Of a stretch of 8,661 nucleotides of DNA, positions 7,811 to 8,661 are shown one piece after another (within the stretch, counting starts at the first letter, position 1; each line of letters starts with the position of its first letter). The translations under genes were made by a program, and so were the position numbers. The stretch is taken from positions 1-8,661 of the forward strand of contig DNNT01000249.1 in assembly GCA_003497545.1 (NCBI GenBank), given 5' to 3'. The notes under the pieces are model-generated. The model did no database searches. It was not told where the DNA came from and was given only the letters and a program-made list of their open reading frames with translations. This stretch comes from Arenimonas sp. (GTDB lineage Bacteria > Pseudomonadota > Gammaproteobacteria > Xanthomonadales > Xanthomonadaceae).

Positions 7811-8389
7811 ATGCGACTGGTACTTCTCGGCGCGCCCGGCTCGGGCAAAGGCACGCAGGCCGCCCGGCTGCGCGAGCACCTGCAGGTGCCGCACATCTCC
7901 ACCGGCGACCTGCTGCGCGCCGCGGTCAAGGCGGGCACCCCGCTGGGGCTGCAGGCCAAGGCGGTGATGGAGGCCGGTGGCCTGGTGTCCGACGAGATCG
8001 TGCTGGGCATGCTCGAAGAGCGCCTGACCGCCGGCGACACCGGCAACGGCTTCATCCTCGACGGCTACCCGCGCAACCTGGCCCAGGCCAACGCGCTCGA
8101 CGCCCTGCTGAAGAAGCTGCACCAGCCGATGGACATCGCCATCCAGCTGGACGTGGACACCGAACTGCTGATCTCGCGCCTGGCCGGCCGCGCCCAGGTC
8201 GAAGGCCGCGCCGACGACAGCCCGGAGGCCGTGCGCAACCGCCTGAAGGTCTACAACGAGGCCACCGCGCCGGTCGTGGACTACTACCGCAATGCCGGTC
8301 GCCTGGCCTGCCTAAACGGCGTCGGCGCGATGGACGAGGTGTTCCAGCGCATCCTGGAAGCCCTGGCGCCCACGCCCGAAGTGGGCTGA
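7811..8389 (+). CDS. adk: Adenylate kinase, short-LID type
   Basis: 192-aa cytosolic enzyme interconverting ATP + AMP and 2 ADP. The P-loop GAPGSGKGTQ is at 7-16, the AMP-binding STGDLLR at 30-36, and DGYPR at 84-88 (normally DGFPR). R123, R127 and R133 are followed by ADDSPEAVRNRLKVY, with R142 and R144 completing the arginine set. The LID is the short form: between GR (126-127) and GRADD only four residues occur instead of the roughly 30-residue lid of E. coli Adk (214 aa), and there are no zinc cysteines. The ATG at 7811 has AGGGG 9 nt upstream, and the protein starts directly with the MRLVLLG beta strand, as expected. It is transcribed away from pfp, and a membrane-protein gene begins 10 nt after its stop. 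Confidence 0.97.
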   Translation: MRLVLLGAPGSGKGTQAARLREHLQVPHISTGDLLRAAVKAGTPLGLQAKAVMEAGGLVSDEIVLGMLEERLTAGDTGNGFILDGYPRNLAQANALDALLKKLHQPMDIAIQLDVDTELLISRLAGRAQVEGRADDSPEAVRNRLKVYNEATAPVVDYYRNAGRLACLNGVGAMDEVFQRILEALAPTPEVG

Positions 8390-8399
8390 GCCGCCCGCG

Positions 8400-8661
8400 G
8401 TGGTGGCGCTGCTGCGCCCCCTGTTCGAGCTCTGCCTCCTGCGGCGTGGGCCGCAGGACTTGCCGTATTCGCCGCCCGCCGTCGCCACGTTCGCCTTCGC
8501 GCTGATGGCGCTGCAGCTGGCCATGGGCGCCGCCACCGAAGCGCCGCCGGCGCAGCTGGCTGCCCGCGTCGGCGTCACGGCTTTCCTGCTCTTCGGCGTC
8601 ACCCAGGTCCTGCTCAAGCTGCGCGGGCTCGACAACCGCGCGGCGCAAACGCTGCTGGCCC
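8400..8661 (+). CDS. Small membrane protein, N-terminal part, unrecognised family
   Basis: An open frame starts at tandem GTG codons (8400 and 8403), 10 nt after the adk stop, and runs without a stop to the window edge (87 codons). The product begins VVALLRPLFELCLLRRGPQD, then has two hydrophobic stretches: about residues 25-45 (SPPAVATFAFALMALQLAMG) and about 57-72 (RVGVTAFLLFGVTQVLLK). This is the build of a small multi-pass inner-membrane protein. The short N-terminal amphipathic segment with LRRG resembles Yip1-like or other DUF membrane proteins, but I do not recognise the family. The start is uncertain because no clear Shine-Dalgarno is present; coupling to adk termination is possible. 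Third-position G/C preference matches the neighbours, which supports it over the antisense frame. Confidence 0.65.
   Translation, partial: MVALLRPLFELCLLRRGPQDLPYSPPAVATFAFALMALQLAMGAATEAPPAQLAARVGVTAFLLFGVTQVLLKLRGLDNRAAQTLLA

Noticed and set aside
8052..8648. Minus-strand frame across the adk 3' end and the following gene
   Set aside because: Arg/Gly/Pro-rich shadow of adk; the plus frame beyond adk encodes plausible membrane helices.

Overview
The window is about 68-70 % G+C by eye, densely coded, with strong G/C preference at third codon positions. The best guess for its source is a gammaproteobacterium of the Xanthomonadaceae/Lysobacteraceae (Lysobacter, Luteimonas, Thermomonas or Xanthomonas-like). 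This rests on the PPi-dependent phosphofructokinase sequence type, the short-LID adenylate kinase, a K+-independent H+-pyrophosphatase, and GTAG-type REP palindromes as described in Stenotrophomonas. No plasmid, phage, transposase, CRISPR, tRNA or rRNA signal is visible; it reads as ordinary chromosome.

Layout from left to right: (1) the 5' part of soluble inorganic pyrophosphatase ppa on the minus strand, cut by the window edge; (2) a stand-alone Hpt phosphotransfer protein on the plus strand; (3) an intergenic stretch with a REP doublet (REPIN) followed by a hairpin terminator; (4) hppA, a membrane H+-translocating pyrophosphatase, minus; (5) a three-gene minus-strand cassette, in transcription order a DUF3617-like secreted Cys-rich protein, an S11 D-Ala-D-Ala carboxypeptidase-like protein, and a TMTC/GT-C-like membrane protein with a C-terminal TPR; the last two overlap by ATGA; (6) pfp, PPi-dependent 6-phosphofructokinase, minus; (7) a divergent promoter region; (8) adk, plus; (9) the start of a small membrane protein, plus, running off the right edge and not visible as a closed frame.

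The unifying theme is pyrophosphate and adenylate economy. ppa hydrolyses PPi in the cytosol, hppA converts PPi hydrolysis into proton motive force, pfp spends or makes PPi at the fructose-6-P/fructose-1,6-bisP step, and adk recycles AMP from the same PPi-generating reactions. A cell-envelope cassette of three genes lies between pfp and hppA on the same strand, so pfp, the cassette and hppA could share transcripts, although GC-rich hairpins sit at both junctions.

I did not find a wholly new system. The most open items are the DUF3617-like protein with its tandem Cys-pair C-terminal region, its close linkage to an S11 peptidase and a GT-C/TPR protein, and the co-location of three PPi enzymes.
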